From the NCBI GenBank assembly GCA_030263555.1, contig SZPE01000012.1, forward strand, positions 4,820 through 68,819: 64,000 nt of DNA, in the 5' to 3' direction. Below the pieces are notes generated by a model that saw only the letters and a program-made list of their open reading frames with translations, did not search any database and was not told the DNA's origin. Position numbers and translations under genes: made by a program. Shown here piece after piece: positions 48,391 to 57,227 of this stretch (position 1 is the stretch's first letter; each line of letters begins with the position of its first letter). This stretch comes from CFX2 sp014338005 (GTDB lineage Bacteria > Chloroflexota > Anaerolineae > Aggregatilineales > Phototrophicaceae).

Positions 48391-50283
48391 TCAGGGCTTT
48401 TTGCCCATGCATCTGAAGATCGGGGCCTCAAACGCAAGTTCGTATGTGCCTTTAAAGCTGAGCTGCCTGTCTGCAAAGTCGAACAGCGGATATTTGTCTT
48501 GGTGACGCGGATCGCCCGTCCATTCAACGTTATCCGGCGTTTCTGGCGTCGGCAGTGTTTGCAAAATACTGGCCGTAGCCAATGAAAATCCGCCGGGTAC
48601 CAACTGTTTATATTCGTCCCCGTTCTCCCATAACCACTTACAGTAGGCATCTGCTTCATACCAGGCAGCCCGGTTATACGGTTCGTCATTTTCCAGGACT
48701 GGAGCTTTACCGCCCTCGCCCGGCTTTTTGATTTCGACCGGGAAGCCGCTGTAGTTATAGTTTCTGACGAATGCTGCGAACTCCCGGTTGGACACAGGCC
48801 GCTCCTGAACCAGGTACGCTCCTGCGCCATCCGACTTTTCCGTCCACTCCAAAAATGGATTTAGAGTCGGCGCCGGTGTAAAGGTGGGCATAGGAGTATC
48901 AGTCGGGGTCGGCGTATCGGTTGGTGATGGCGTGAACGTCGGCGTGGGCGTAGCAGTCGGCGTATCGGTTGGGGATGGCGTGAGCGTGGGTGTTTCGGTG
49001 TGGGTCGGCAGATAAGTGGGCGTGGGGGGGATGACAAGCCAGCAGCCCACTTGTTCCAACGATGTGTTCGAGCAGGTGTCGTCCGAAGAACTGCCCGGCC
49101 ACCGCAGGGCTACATCCCGAAATGAGCCTCCGCCATACCAAAAAACATCGCCGAATTGCACCGGTCGTTTGAAAATGCGCTGGATATTCGTGCATATCAT
49201 CGGTAAAGTCGGGTCAACGCCGGTTCTATAGTAGATGTAGCAGTCTCCTGGGTACACCAAACCATCGTTCGTCTGCAAGATATCGAACGCATCTTCCAGA
49301 AGATATGTCCGTCCAAGCCATACGGCGACAATCTCAACCCCTTTTAAAGATGTGGGGGAAACGATATAAATCGTAAACGATGTGGTATCAGAGAAGAGAC
49401 CGATGTCAGCATTGGATGGCGTGTTAGTGAACGCCACCACTACCGGCGTATCGCTCGGCCTGGGCGTGGGCGACGGCGGACGCGGCGTGGGGCTGGGTGT
49501 AGGCGTATCAGTTGGGGTATCGGTCGGCGTGGGAGTAGGGGAAGGCGTATCGCTCGAAGTCGCTGACGGCGCAGGCGACGGCGTATCGCTGGCGGTCGGC
49601 GCGACCGACGGCGTTGGGGTAATCGTGGGTGCGATGACGATTTTTACGTTCACGCTGCCCTGCACAGCGACCGAACTCGCTTCTAACCAGCCGCTCCCGC
49701 CACCGTGTAAACTAACCTGATACCATTCTCCATCCTCGCTGATGCCGGTAATTTCCACCATCTGATCGGGCGTCACCGACTCCAGCACAGCATATTGACG
49801 GGACGGCCCGGCGCGCACGGCGGTGGTCTGTCGCGGCTGCGCCAGGGGTTGGTCGGGCGGGATCGGGAAACGCCCGGTCAGGTTTAGCGCCAGCAGTGCC
49901 AGAACGATTACGCTCAAAATCGCCAGCAGAGCGGTGGTTCGCAGTTCATCAAACTGTTTTTTAATAAAATTTCCGAGGGTTTCGCGGCGCTCCCTGCCGA
50001 TTAACGCCGCCAGGATACCGCCGATCACGGGTGTCATGATGGCGATCAGCCCTAGCACTTCTTCCGCGTTTTCGCCGGACAGCCGCACCAGCAGGATGCC
50101 GCCGGAAACAACCAGCACAATCAACAGCGCCGCGTTGATGACATTGCCCCAGGGGTGGCTTATTTCTGCCCCCGATGGCTGCGCCGGGACATCACTTTCA
50201 CCGGCATCTGGAATTTCCTGCTGTGACGAATCCGAGGAGTCCTTCGGCTCGCCATTCTGGTTGCTTTGCTCGTCCTCCGGCAC
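48391..50283 (-). CDS. Membrane protein with SH3-like domain, Thr/Pro linkers and C-terminal FGE-like domain
   Basis: 630 residues, the first gene of the three-gene surface operon. An acidic N terminus precedes several membrane helices (about residues 45-135), then a bacterial SH3 domain (TTAVRAGPSRQYAVLESVTPDQMVEI, about 148-200), long Thr/Pro linkers, a small beta region, and a C-terminal domain resembling a shortened formylglycine-generating-enzyme / sulfatase-modifying fold (ERPVSNREFAAFVRNY, RAAWYEADAYCKWLW, EWTGD, FRCMGK). The usual FGE catalytic cysteine arrangement is not evident, so it is probably a binding module. It is divergent from the MFS gene. Confidence 0.75.
   Translation of the reverse strand: MPEDEQSNQNGEPKDSSDSSQQEIPDAGESDVPAQPSGAEISHPWGNVINAALLIVLVVSGGILLVRLSGENAEEVLGLIAIMTPVIGGILAALIGRERRETLGNFIKKQFDELRTTALLAILSVIVLALLALNLTGRFPIPPDQPLAQPRQTTAVRAGPSRQYAVLESVTPDQMVEITGISEDGEWYQVSLHGGGSGWLEASSVAVQGSVNVKIVIAPTITPTPSVAPTASDTPSPAPSATSSDTPSPTPTPTDTPTDTPTPSPTPRPPSPTPRPSDTPVVVAFTNTPSNADIGLFSDTTSFTIYIVSPTSLKGVEIVAVWLGRTYLLEDAFDILQTNDGLVYPGDCYIYYRTGVDPTLPMICTNIQRIFKRPVQFGDVFWYGGGSFRDVALRWPGSSSDDTCSNTSLEQVGCWLVIPPTPTYLPTHTETPTLTPSPTDTPTATPTPTFTPSPTDTPTPTDTPMPTFTPAPTLNPFLEWTEKSDGAGAYLVQERPVSNREFAAFVRNYNYSGFPVEIKKPGEGGKAPVLENDEPYNRAAWYEADAYCKWLWENGDEYKQLVPGGFSLATASILQTLPTPETPDNVEWTGDPRHQDKYPLFDFADRQLSFKGTYELAFEAPIFRCMGKKP
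48850..49030. repeat. Thr/Pro-coding tract 1 in the FGE-like protein gene
   Basis: Imperfect tandem GTATCGGTTGGGG / GGCGTGGGC-like units read as PTPTDTP-type peptides on the minus strand. Confidence 0.6.
49430..49640. repeat. Thr/Pro-coding tract 2 in the FGE-like protein gene
   Basis: Same kind of degenerate tandem units, encoding a second Thr/Pro-rich linker. Confidence 0.6.
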
Positions 50284-50652
50284 GTGTCTCCCCGGACTGT
50301 GATTTGAGGCCAGTAAACACTATTGCGCCCGTGTGGACGGCAGGCCCTCACGGGCGCTGTTCAAAATCACTAACGAAACATCAACAGATGATAGAGGCAG
50401 TCCGTAAACACCTATCCCTTAACCACATTCTAACAATAGATTATCCAAATGACAACTTATAAAACCATTAAATATGCTCCTACTTTTTGTAAAGCGCGTT
50501 TATTTAGCGAACTTCACGCGCCGACCGGACGGCAGACCATCTTAAGACTCTGGCCTTATAGTCCGCTCTCGCCTTGCTGTATACTGAATAAAGTTCTATC
50601 GCGTGGGCATGGAAACACCATGCCCTTTTGTAACCTCTGGACGCCCTGCATT
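50284..50652. other. Divergent intergenic region between the surface operon and the MFS gene
   Basis: 369 bases with no convincing gene; the open frame across it has poor coding character. The MFS side carries a TATACT box (50580-50585) and a hairpin with T-run (50605-50629). No clear promoter for the minus-strand operon was found. Confidence 0.6.
50605..50629 (+). promoter_or_regulatory. Terminator-like hairpin in the MFS gene leader
   Basis: GGGCATGG, 5 bases, CCATGCCC (perfect 8-bp stem), then TTTT, about 20 bases after the TATACT box and 24 bases before the likely ATG. It could be an attenuator, or in double-stranded form an operator. Confidence 0.6.
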
Positions 50653-51864
50653 ATGGATCGCCGCCGGATCATCCCGATATTTTTGATTGTGTTCGTCAAC
50701 TTTCTGGGCGGAACGATTGTGCTGCCCATCCTGCCGCTGTACGCTCAGCGCCATTTCGACGCCTCGCCGGAACAGGTCACGCTGCTGCAAGCCTCGTTTT
50801 TCCTGGCGCAGTTCCTGGCCGGCCCGGTGCTGGGGCGGCTTTCCGACCGATACGGGCGCGTGCCGCTGCTCATCATCAGTCAGATCGGCACTGTCATCAG
50901 CTTTCTGATGATGGGCGCGGCGCAAAGCCTGACCATGCTGTTTGCCGCGCGCATCCTGGACGGCATCACCGGTGGCAATATCATCGTCGCCCAGGCGTAT
51001 ATCACCGACGTTACCCCGCGCGAGCAGCGCACGCGGGCGCTGGGCCTGGTTTTTATGGCCTTCGGCCTGGGTTTCATCTTCGGGCCGGGGCTGGGCGGGT
51101 CGCTGGCGGCCTTCCTGGGCGAAACCTCCCCCTTCTGGGTTGGCGGCGCAGTGACGTTCCTCACCGTCCTGCTGACCTGGTTCACACTGGATGAATCGCT
51201 CACGGCGGAGCAGCGCGCGGCGCGGCGGGAGCAGAACGTGAAGATGAAACCTGCCGACGTACTGGGCAATACCCCCCTGCTGCTCATCCTGGTGATCGGT
51301 TTCGCCGCGCAGTTCAGCTTTTCGCTGTTCCAGTCCACTTTCGCCCTGTTCGGCGAAGCGGTGCTGTTCCCGCAGAACACGCCGCAGGAAGCGAACCTGG
51401 GCATCGGCCTGCTGCTGACCGGCATCGGCATCGGGCAGTTCGGCACACAGGTTTTTCTCATTCAACGGCTGGTGCGGCGTTTTGGCGAGCCGACTCTGGT
51501 TTTTCTGGGCGCTGCGCTGCGCGGGCTGGGCGTTTTGTCCCTGGCGGTATTCACCTCGCCCTGGCTAGTTGGGCCGGTGTCGCTCATCACCTTCGCCGTC
51601 GGCTCCGGCATCATGATGCCCTCGCTGCAATCGCTGGCGACAACCACCACCCGCGACGATCTGCGCGGCGGCGTGCTGGGCGTTTACCAGTCCGCCACCA
51701 GCCTGGGCATCATCTTCGGCAGCGCGTTGGGCGGTGTGCTGTTCGCCATCTCGCCTACCCGGCCATTCCTAGTAGGCGGCGTGTTATTCCTGTGCCTGCT
51801 GTTCCCGGCGGCGCTGCTGGCGCGGCGTGTGCCGGCGGCAGTCCCGCTGGCGCGTCCATCCTGA
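50653..51864 (+). CDS. MFS transporter, TetA-like drug exporter type
   Basis: About 403 residues and 12 membrane helices, the size of TetA-type drug/H+ antiporters. The start MDRRRIIPIFLIVFVNFLGGTIVLPILPLY is typical, and GPVLGRLSDRYGRVPLL is the motif A loop (GxLxDRxGRR). GPGLGGSLAAFLGETSPFW lies in helix 5. It probably exports small amphipathic drugs. The start is set at ATG 50653 because family members begin there; ATG 50620 is possible but lies within the hairpin leader. The upstream hairpin suggests conditional expression. Confidence 0.88.
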   Translation: MDRRRIIPIFLIVFVNFLGGTIVLPILPLYAQRHFDASPEQVTLLQASFFLAQFLAGPVLGRLSDRYGRVPLLIISQIGTVISFLMMGAAQSLTMLFAARILDGITGGNIIVAQAYITDVTPREQRTRALGLVFMAFGLGFIFGPGLGGSLAAFLGETSPFWVGGAVTFLTVLLTWFTLDESLTAEQRAARREQNVKMKPADVLGNTPLLLILVIGFAAQFSFSLFQSTFALFGEAVLFPQNTPQEANLGIGLLLTGIGIGQFGTQVFLIQRLVRRFGEPTLVFLGAALRGLGVLSLAVFTSPWLVGPVSLITFAVGSGIMMPSLQSLATTTTRDDLRGGVLGVYQSATSLGIIFGSALGGVLFAISPTRPFLVGGVLFLCLLFPAALLARRVPAAVPLARPS

Positions 51865-51955
51865 TGCGCTTCCAACGGCGCGCCGTCCCGGTTGCGTTTT
51901 CCGCGCCGATGCGGTAGGTTTTCCGGCGGCGAAGCAACATAAGGGGATACACCAT

Positions 51956-52723
51956 ATGCGACTGGCGGTTTTGTCCGATATTCACGGCAACTTACTGGCG
52001 CTGGAAACCGTCCTGGCCGACCTGGCGGCATTGGGCGGCGCGGATTTAACCTGGTGTCTGGGTGATCTGGCCGCTTTTGGCCCGCGCCCGGTGGAGTGCA
52101 TCCACCGGATTAAAACGCTGGCCGAAGCCGATGAAGGCAAAACCTTCAAGGTGATCGGCGGTAATACTGACCGCTACATGGTCACGGGCGAGCGTTTTCC
52201 TGTCCCCCCGGCGGCTGATGAAACCGCGCTGAAACAGTATATCGAACTGTGGAAATCCTTCGGCAGCAGCCTGATCTGGGCGGTCGAACAAATCAGCTTT
52301 GAGGATTATGAGTTTCTGAAAAAACTCATCGGGCGCGAACTTTCGCACAGTTTTGATGGCTGCCACGTCATCGGCTATCACGCCGTCCCCGGCAATGATG
52401 AAACCTTCCTGCTGCCGGATACGCCCGACGAAGAAGCCCGCGACCTGCTGCTCGACCGCGAAGGCCACCTTGCCATCGGCGGTCACACCCACCATCAGAT
52501 GGATCGCAGCCTGGGCAGTTGGCGCGTCGTTAACGTCGGCAGTGTGGGCGCATCCGTTGACCGCCCCGGTTACGCCCAGTGGGGATTGTTCACCTTTGAA
52601 AACGGGCAGATAACGGTCGAACTGCGAAACGCGGCTTATGACCTGGAAGCCGTCATCGCCGACCTGCGCGCCGTCGGTTATCCCGTCCCCGATTGGACGG
52701 CCAGCCGCCTGCGGCAGAAATAA
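51956..52723 (+). CDS. Calcineurin-like metallophosphoesterase
   Basis: About 255 residues. MRLAVLSDIHGNLLALE supplies the DxH metal site, LGDLAAFGPRPVECI the GDxxxxGP motif, GGNTDRY the GNxD-type site, and GGHTHHQ the histidine motif GHTH. This is the YfcE/MJ0936-type phosphodiesterase family, with two-metal catalysis on nucleotides or phospholipids. AAGGGG lies eight bases before the ATG at 51956, and the longer frame is not supported. It begins about 90 bases after the MFS gene and is 18 bases before the next gene. Confidence 0.92.
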   Translation: MRLAVLSDIHGNLLALETVLADLAALGGADLTWCLGDLAAFGPRPVECIHRIKTLAEADEGKTFKVIGGNTDRYMVTGERFPVPPAADETALKQYIELWKSFGSSLIWAVEQISFEDYEFLKKLIGRELSHSFDGCHVIGYHAVPGNDETFLLPDTPDEEARDLLLDREGHLAIGGHTHHQMDRSLGSWRVVNVGSVGASVDRPGYAQWGLFTFENGQITVELRNAAYDLEAVIADLRAVGYPVPDWTASRLRQK

Positions 52724-52741
52724 CGGCGAGGCAGCGCGATT

Positions 52742-53380
52742 ATGCCCGACACTCAACAGCTTATAGATGATCTGCACGGCGACGGCGATTACGGCATTTT
52801 GCTGGCCGCGCAGATGGGCGGCGTGCCGAACGAACTTCAGCTTATCATCCAGACCGCGCGTTATGACGAGGCCGCCCAGGGTTTGCGAGAACGCCGCGCC
52901 TATATCGTGCGCGTCCTGGGTGTGCGCGAGCATCGGATTTCGCTGGGCGTATTCGGCAGCCTGTTTTTCGCCCGCCAGCAGGAACACCCCCTGCTCTACC
53001 ATCACAATACGCCCCTGACGGCGGTGCGTTTTGAAGGCCGGCCAAAGGATGTTAACGAACTGGTGCTGGACATCCACCAGGCTTACGTGCTGACGTTCGG
53101 CCCCTGGCGCGAGCTGGCCGCCGACATCAACCGGGCGCAGCCGCTCGTTAACCTGCTGGCTTCCGGCGAGGGTGTATTGGGGGTGATGCCCAGACCCGCC
53201 GCCGAACGTATGGCGAAGGTGCTGGCGCATCATGGGCTGGCTGCTCACCTGGACGAGCAGCCGTTTGAAACTGAAGACGAACATGGCCGCTCTCGCCTGA
53301 TGACCCTGCTCGGTGTGGGCGACTCGTATTTTGTGGCGATTGATTATTCTGTCCAGCAGATGGGCAAAACCGGCACTTAG
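52742..53380 (+). CDS. Conserved-looking protein of unknown function
   Basis: 212 residues, acidic and soluble with no signal peptide or membrane helix. I do not recognise the fold. Notable are a GDGDYGILLAAQMGGVPNELQLIIQTARYDE start and a long mixed alpha/beta body. It sits 18 bases after the metallophosphoesterase and 14 before the patatin, so it is probably in the same operon and may work with one of them. Confidence 0.75.
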   Translation: MPDTQQLIDDLHGDGDYGILLAAQMGGVPNELQLIIQTARYDEAAQGLRERRAYIVRVLGVREHRISLGVFGSLFFARQQEHPLLYHHNTPLTAVRFEGRPKDVNELVLDIHQAYVLTFGPWRELAADINRAQPLVNLLASGEGVLGVMPRPAAERMAKVLAHHGLAAHLDEQPFETEDEHGRSRLMTLLGVGDSYFVAIDYSVQQMGKTGT

Positions 53381-53394
53381 TCGAGGCGGAGCGG

Positions 53395-54498
53395 ATGTTA
53401 AACATCAACCCGGACAATAAAAAACTGATCCTCTCCATTGACGGCGGCGGGATGCGCGGCACGATCACCATCGCCATGCTGGCCGAACTGGAAAAGCTGA
53501 CCGGCAAAACCTGCCCGGAGCTGTTCGATATGGTGGCCGGCACCAGCACCGGGGCGATCATCGCCGCCGGGTTTGGTCTGGGGCTTTCCGCCCAGGAGAT
53601 ACTGGAAAAGGTCTACAAACACGGTCTGCCGGAGGGTTTCCGCGCCCAACCGCAGGGGCTGCTGCTGTGGCTGCGCTACCTGCTGGGCGGCCTGCGCGCC
53701 GTTTATAACTTCCAGCCTTTCCTGGATGTATTGGGGCCGCTGGCGGCGGGCAAAACCATCGGCGACCTGCAAAACCCGATTGTTTTTATGACCACCCGCG
53801 ATCTGCGTACCAACAACACCTATTACGTAGTTAGTCGAGGGCGCGGCGGGGCGCGTTTCGCCGACTGGCCGGTGACAGGCGCAGTGGCCGCCAGCGGCGC
53901 TGCACCCATCTATTTTCCGCCCGTGCTGGGCAATCTGGTGGATGGCGGCGTCGGCACGTCCGGCAATCCCGTCTTGGCAGCCACCGTCGAGGCGATGGAG
54001 TTTATCGGCTCGGAAGCCGGCTTTATCCCCGGCCAGGTCATTCATTTTTCGCTCGGCACAGGCTATCGCGCCAATACCTTCGCCGGCGGCGCGGGCAGCC
54101 GCTTCTGGCTTTATGACTGGGTGGTTTATATCATCTCCGGCTTTCTGGACGATACCGCCTTGCAGCAGGTATTCGGCACGCGCGCGGTGTATCGCGGGCG
54201 GGTGGACGTGCGCCGCTACAACCCCTACCTTGACCCGGCTTCCCTGCGCGATACGCTCGGCATCAACCTGGCCGGGCGGCCCGACCCGCGCAAGCTGGAA
54301 TTGGACTCCTACAGCCCGGCGCAGATCGAACTGATGGAAGAAATCGGGCGGGCTTACGCGCGCCGGGTGGCCTGGGATGAGCCGGGTTATATGCCCTGGG
54401 TGGAAACCCCCGGCGACCGTCACGGCCAGGGGCGCGACGGCGGCCATCCGCTGCCCGGCATCCTGCCGGTGGACTGGCGCGGCAGCCTGTACCGTTAG
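53395..54498 (+). CDS. Patatin-like phospholipase
   Basis: A 367-residue lipid acyl hydrolase with a Ser-Asp dyad. The oxyanion loop DGGGMRG is at residues 16-22, the nucleophile S51 lies in GTSTG, and the aspartate D183 in DGGVGTSGNP. No signal peptide is seen, so it may act on the membrane from the inside. Patatins occur both in lipid turnover and as effectors in antiphage signalling systems, but no cyclic-nucleotide synthase is beside it, so ordinary lipase function is the first reading. Confidence 0.92.
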   Translation: MLNINPDNKKLILSIDGGGMRGTITIAMLAELEKLTGKTCPELFDMVAGTSTGAIIAAGFGLGLSAQEILEKVYKHGLPEGFRAQPQGLLLWLRYLLGGLRAVYNFQPFLDVLGPLAAGKTIGDLQNPIVFMTTRDLRTNNTYYVVSRGRGGARFADWPVTGAVAASGAAPIYFPPVLGNLVDGGVGTSGNPVLAATVEAMEFIGSEAGFIPGQVIHFSLGTGYRANTFAGGAGSRFWLYDWVVYIISGFLDDTALQQVFGTRAVYRGRVDVRRYNPYLDPASLRDTLGINLAGRPDPRKLELDSYSPAQIELMEEIGRAYARRVAWDEPGYMPWVETPGDRHGQGRDGGHPLPGILPVDWRGSLYR

Positions 54499-54531
54499 CC
54501 AGTTCCAAGTGCCGCGTGAAAGCCAGAACTT

Positions 54532-56802
54532 TTACGAGCCACCGGCGGTTTCCAGCACCGCGAAGCCGGCTTCCAGGGGCGTGCCGCCGGCGTCCCAGGC
54601 GGGCAGTCGTTCCCCGGTGGCCGGATTGACCCAACCCAGGCGCAGGCGAACACCCGCCGGAAAGTCGCCCAGGAAGGCCAGCCGGTCGGTCACGGCCAAA
54701 CTCGGCTGCCAGCCGGACGTGGGCGCATAACCGCCCAACGGCGCGCGGTCTTGCTGCGCCAGGATGTCCCCGTTTTCGTCCAGCAGGTGTACGAACCAGG
54801 CGTAATCGCCGCTCAGGGGCGCGTCCGCCGACCATTCCAGCGTCACCCGCAGGCTGCCCGCCGAACGCGCTGCGCCGTAAGCCTTCAGCCGGATGTCCCC
54901 GAAACGGTGTCCTGCCGGGTGGTCGGCAGGTGCGGGCGACAGATCAAAGAGCAGCGCGCGGTGATCGGGGACGGCGCGTTCAACCACAAAGGCCGCGCGC
55001 TCCCACAGGTCGCGTTCCTGCCAGTTGGCCGGGTCGCCGGGCGCGAACCAGGTCAGCAGCCACAGACGATTCCCCTGCCGCAGCGCGTAACCCCACAGGG
55101 GCGCGGCCAGCGGGTCGTCAGGCGTGGTCGGCGCGTTGGTGGAAAATACCCGCCAGCGCCTATCCAGGTCGAGCAGGCTTTCGCCCCACAGCGACGAAGC
55201 GGCCACCACTGTACCCGGCGGCTGGAGCGCCTGCTTCAACGCTGCCAGCTTTTCCGCTTCCGGGCTGTCGTTTTGCCGGGCGGCGGGCAGGCTCAAAACG
55301 ACCAAAACCGCCGCCGCCAATATCGCGGGCGCGAACCGCCGCGCTTTCGTGCGCGCCGTCAAAATCAGCAGCGGCCAGGGTAAAACGACCAGCATCAGCG
55401 CAACCAGCGGATGCAGGCCGTCCACGCCGCCGGACAGCCAGGCCGGTTCGGGCGGCAGTCCCGCGCGGGCGAAAGCCAGCGTGCCGATGATCGGGCTGAG
55501 GGCCGGGTCGGTCAGAACCGCGTCCGCCAGCCCTGAAACGGGTGCATCCACCACGCCGGTATAATAATGGGTGTACAGATAGCCGATATACGGGTAAAAG
55601 CTGTACAGCGCGCCCAACACCTGCACACCGACCGACAGCCCGACCATCCCGACCAGCGCGCCTGCCAGTGCCGGTCGCGTCCAGGCCGCTTCGATCAGCG
55701 GGGCCAGCATCAGCGCCAGCCAGGGCAGCGCGGGGATCAAAAAACGCGGCCCCCACACGATGCCGCCGTGCCAGCTCCACCATCCGGCAAACATCAACAT
55801 CTGGAGCGTGGCCAGCGCCAGCGCCAGCCAAGCTGCCCAGGGCGCGCGCCGTTGCAGCACCAGCCAGCCGGGGATCGCCAGCAGCAGCGCCGGGTTGTAC
55901 CAGAACAGCCCGCGATACGGGCTGATGGTCAGCCCGTACAGGCCGGTTAAAAAAGGCTGCGTGAAACCCTCGCCCGCCGCGAAGTGATAACCGCTGTTAA
56001 ACGGGCTGCCGAAGCGCGCCAGGTTGTACAGCCCCAGCAGCGCCAGCGCCGCCAGCACCGGCAGGCCCAAAGCGGCCAAATCGCGCCGGGTTTCCCGCCC
56101 CGGCCACAGCCTTCCAGGCCGGGTGGGCGGCTGAAAACGCGGGACGAACACAAACGCCCCCATGACCGGCGCGGCCAGCATATAAACCAGGTTCACACCG
56201 GCCAGCAGCCCCAGGCAGATACCGCCCGCCGCCAGCCATAAACGGCGCGCAGACGATTGGCTCTGCCCGGCGCGTGTTTTCCAGACCGCCAGCGCCGCCA
56301 GCATCCGCAGCAGCCCGGCCAGCGGCTCGCCGAACAGCGTCTTAACATAAACGACCGCCATCGTCGCCAGCCCGTAAACCAGCGCCGTGATAAAAGCCGT
56401 CCGGGGGCGGAAGTTCAGCCCACGCGCCAGCGTATACAGCGCCAGGGCGGCAGCTGCCGTCACCAGCGGGTTAAAAAGCATGGCCGCTGCGCGAAGGTTC
56501 AGCCAGGGCAGCGCCTCCGCCAGCAGCGCCACAGGAACCAGCGCCAGCGAAGGCGTCGGGCCTTTTTTGGCGTACAGCGCGCCATCCCCCCCGAACGCCC
56601 CCATGCGCGACATTTGCAGAGGTTGGAGCGCGTCCAGCGCCCCCATCACGCCGATTTCCGGCGCGCCATGCCGGATGGCCGCCGCCGCCACCGCCAGCAG
56701 CGCCCGCCCGTCGTCGCTGTTGACCTCCGGCACGTACACCAGCAGGTAAACCCCCAGCAGCAGGCAGCCGAGTACAAAACGGCGGCGGTTTTCTACGCTC
56801 AT
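54532..56802 (-). CDS. Multi-pass GT-C-like membrane protein with C-terminal beta-domain
   Basis: About 756 residues and ten or more membrane helices. The short first loop VPEVNSDDGRALLAVAAAAIRHG carries the acidic DD pair expected for GT39-type donors. The C-terminal domain (VTLEWSADAPLSGDYAWFVHLLDENGDILAQQD...) is a beta-sandwich shared with 38265-40148 and 40150-42537. It probably acts on lipid-linked sugars at the outer face of the membrane. ATG at 56802 is preferred to TTG 56814; a GGGAAGG site lies just upstream. Confidence 0.78.
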   Translation of the reverse strand: MSVENRRRFVLGCLLLGVYLLVYVPEVNSDDGRALLAVAAAAIRHGAPEIGVMGALDALQPLQMSRMGAFGGDGALYAKKGPTPSLALVPVALLAEALPWLNLRAAAMLFNPLVTAAAALALYTLARGLNFRPRTAFITALVYGLATMAVVYVKTLFGEPLAGLLRMLAALAVWKTRAGQSQSSARRLWLAAGGICLGLLAGVNLVYMLAAPVMGAFVFVPRFQPPTRPGRLWPGRETRRDLAALGLPVLAALALLGLYNLARFGSPFNSGYHFAAGEGFTQPFLTGLYGLTISPYRGLFWYNPALLLAIPGWLVLQRRAPWAAWLALALATLQMLMFAGWWSWHGGIVWGPRFLIPALPWLALMLAPLIEAAWTRPALAGALVGMVGLSVGVQVLGALYSFYPYIGYLYTHYYTGVVDAPVSGLADAVLTDPALSPIIGTLAFARAGLPPEPAWLSGGVDGLHPLVALMLVVLPWPLLILTARTKARRFAPAILAAAVLVVLSLPAARQNDSPEAEKLAALKQALQPPGTVVAASSLWGESLLDLDRRWRVFSTNAPTTPDDPLAAPLWGYALRQGNRLWLLTWFAPGDPANWQERDLWERAAFVVERAVPDHRALLFDLSPAPADHPAGHRFGDIRLKAYGAARSAGSLRVTLEWSADAPLSGDYAWFVHLLDENGDILAQQDRAPLGGYAPTSGWQPSLAVTDRLAFLGDFPAGVRLRLGWVNPATGERLPAWDAGGTPLEAGFAVLETAGGS

Positions 56803-56892
56803 CAGCCTTCCCAAAGAGTCAAAAAAGCCGGTTGAAACCTGGCTGCCGATTATATATGCTGAAAGGCGGGCTTTAACAGCCGGAGGTTTTTG

Positions 56893-57171
56893 ATGATTTT
56901 ATTGACCCTGAACGCGGTTTTTGCGGCAGCTTTTTTGATCGCCGGCAGGAACGCCGCCCGCCGGGGCTGGCCGTTCGTCCGGCACGGCTGGACGCTGGTG
57001 CAGGCGCAAGCCGACGCGCCGGACGCCCGCCGGAACGTCGAACGCCGCCGGGTGATCGGCGAGGGTGGGCGTTTTTTGATCGGCGGTCTGCTGTGGTTGG
57101 GCGCCGGCGCGGTCGAACTGGCTGCCGGGGTTTATTTCGCCGTCCAGACGATTCGACTGCTGACCGCGTGA
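56893..57171 (+). CDS. Small membrane protein of unknown function
   Basis: 92 residues with two hydrophobic segments (about residues 2-18 and 58-88) and an arginine-rich middle. ATG at 56893 has GGAGG six bases upstream, a strong signal; TTG at 56890 is not needed. No family is recognised. It is divergent from the GT-C-like gene and precedes the sugar-dehydrogenase-like gene by 56 bases. Confidence 0.7.
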   Translation: MILLTLNAVFAAAFLIAGRNAARRGWPFVRHGWTLVQAQADAPDARRNVERRRVIGEGGRFLIGGLLWLGAGAVELAAGVYFAVQTIRLLTA

Positions 57172-57188
57172 AACCCGCCGTGTATAAT
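57160..57188 (+). promoter_or_regulatory. Candidate promoter of the sugar-dehydrogenase-like gene
   Basis: CTGACC (57160-57165), a 17-base spacer, TATAAT (57183-57188). CCCGCC and GGCGGG flank the -10 box as a small palindrome, another instance of a palindrome placed over the promoter. Confidence 0.5.
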
Positions 57189-57227
57189 GGCGGGCGTTTG
57201 TCCTGCTGATGATTTTAACGAGCCGCT

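Noticed and set aside
48850..49640. CRISPR-like repeats
   Set aside because: The repeats are short, degenerate, in frame and encode Thr/Pro linkers. There are no unique spacers and no cas genes.
53395..54498. CBASS effector reading of the patatin
   Set aside because: No CD-NTase or accessory genes are nearby; the neighbours are a phosphoesterase and an unknown protein.
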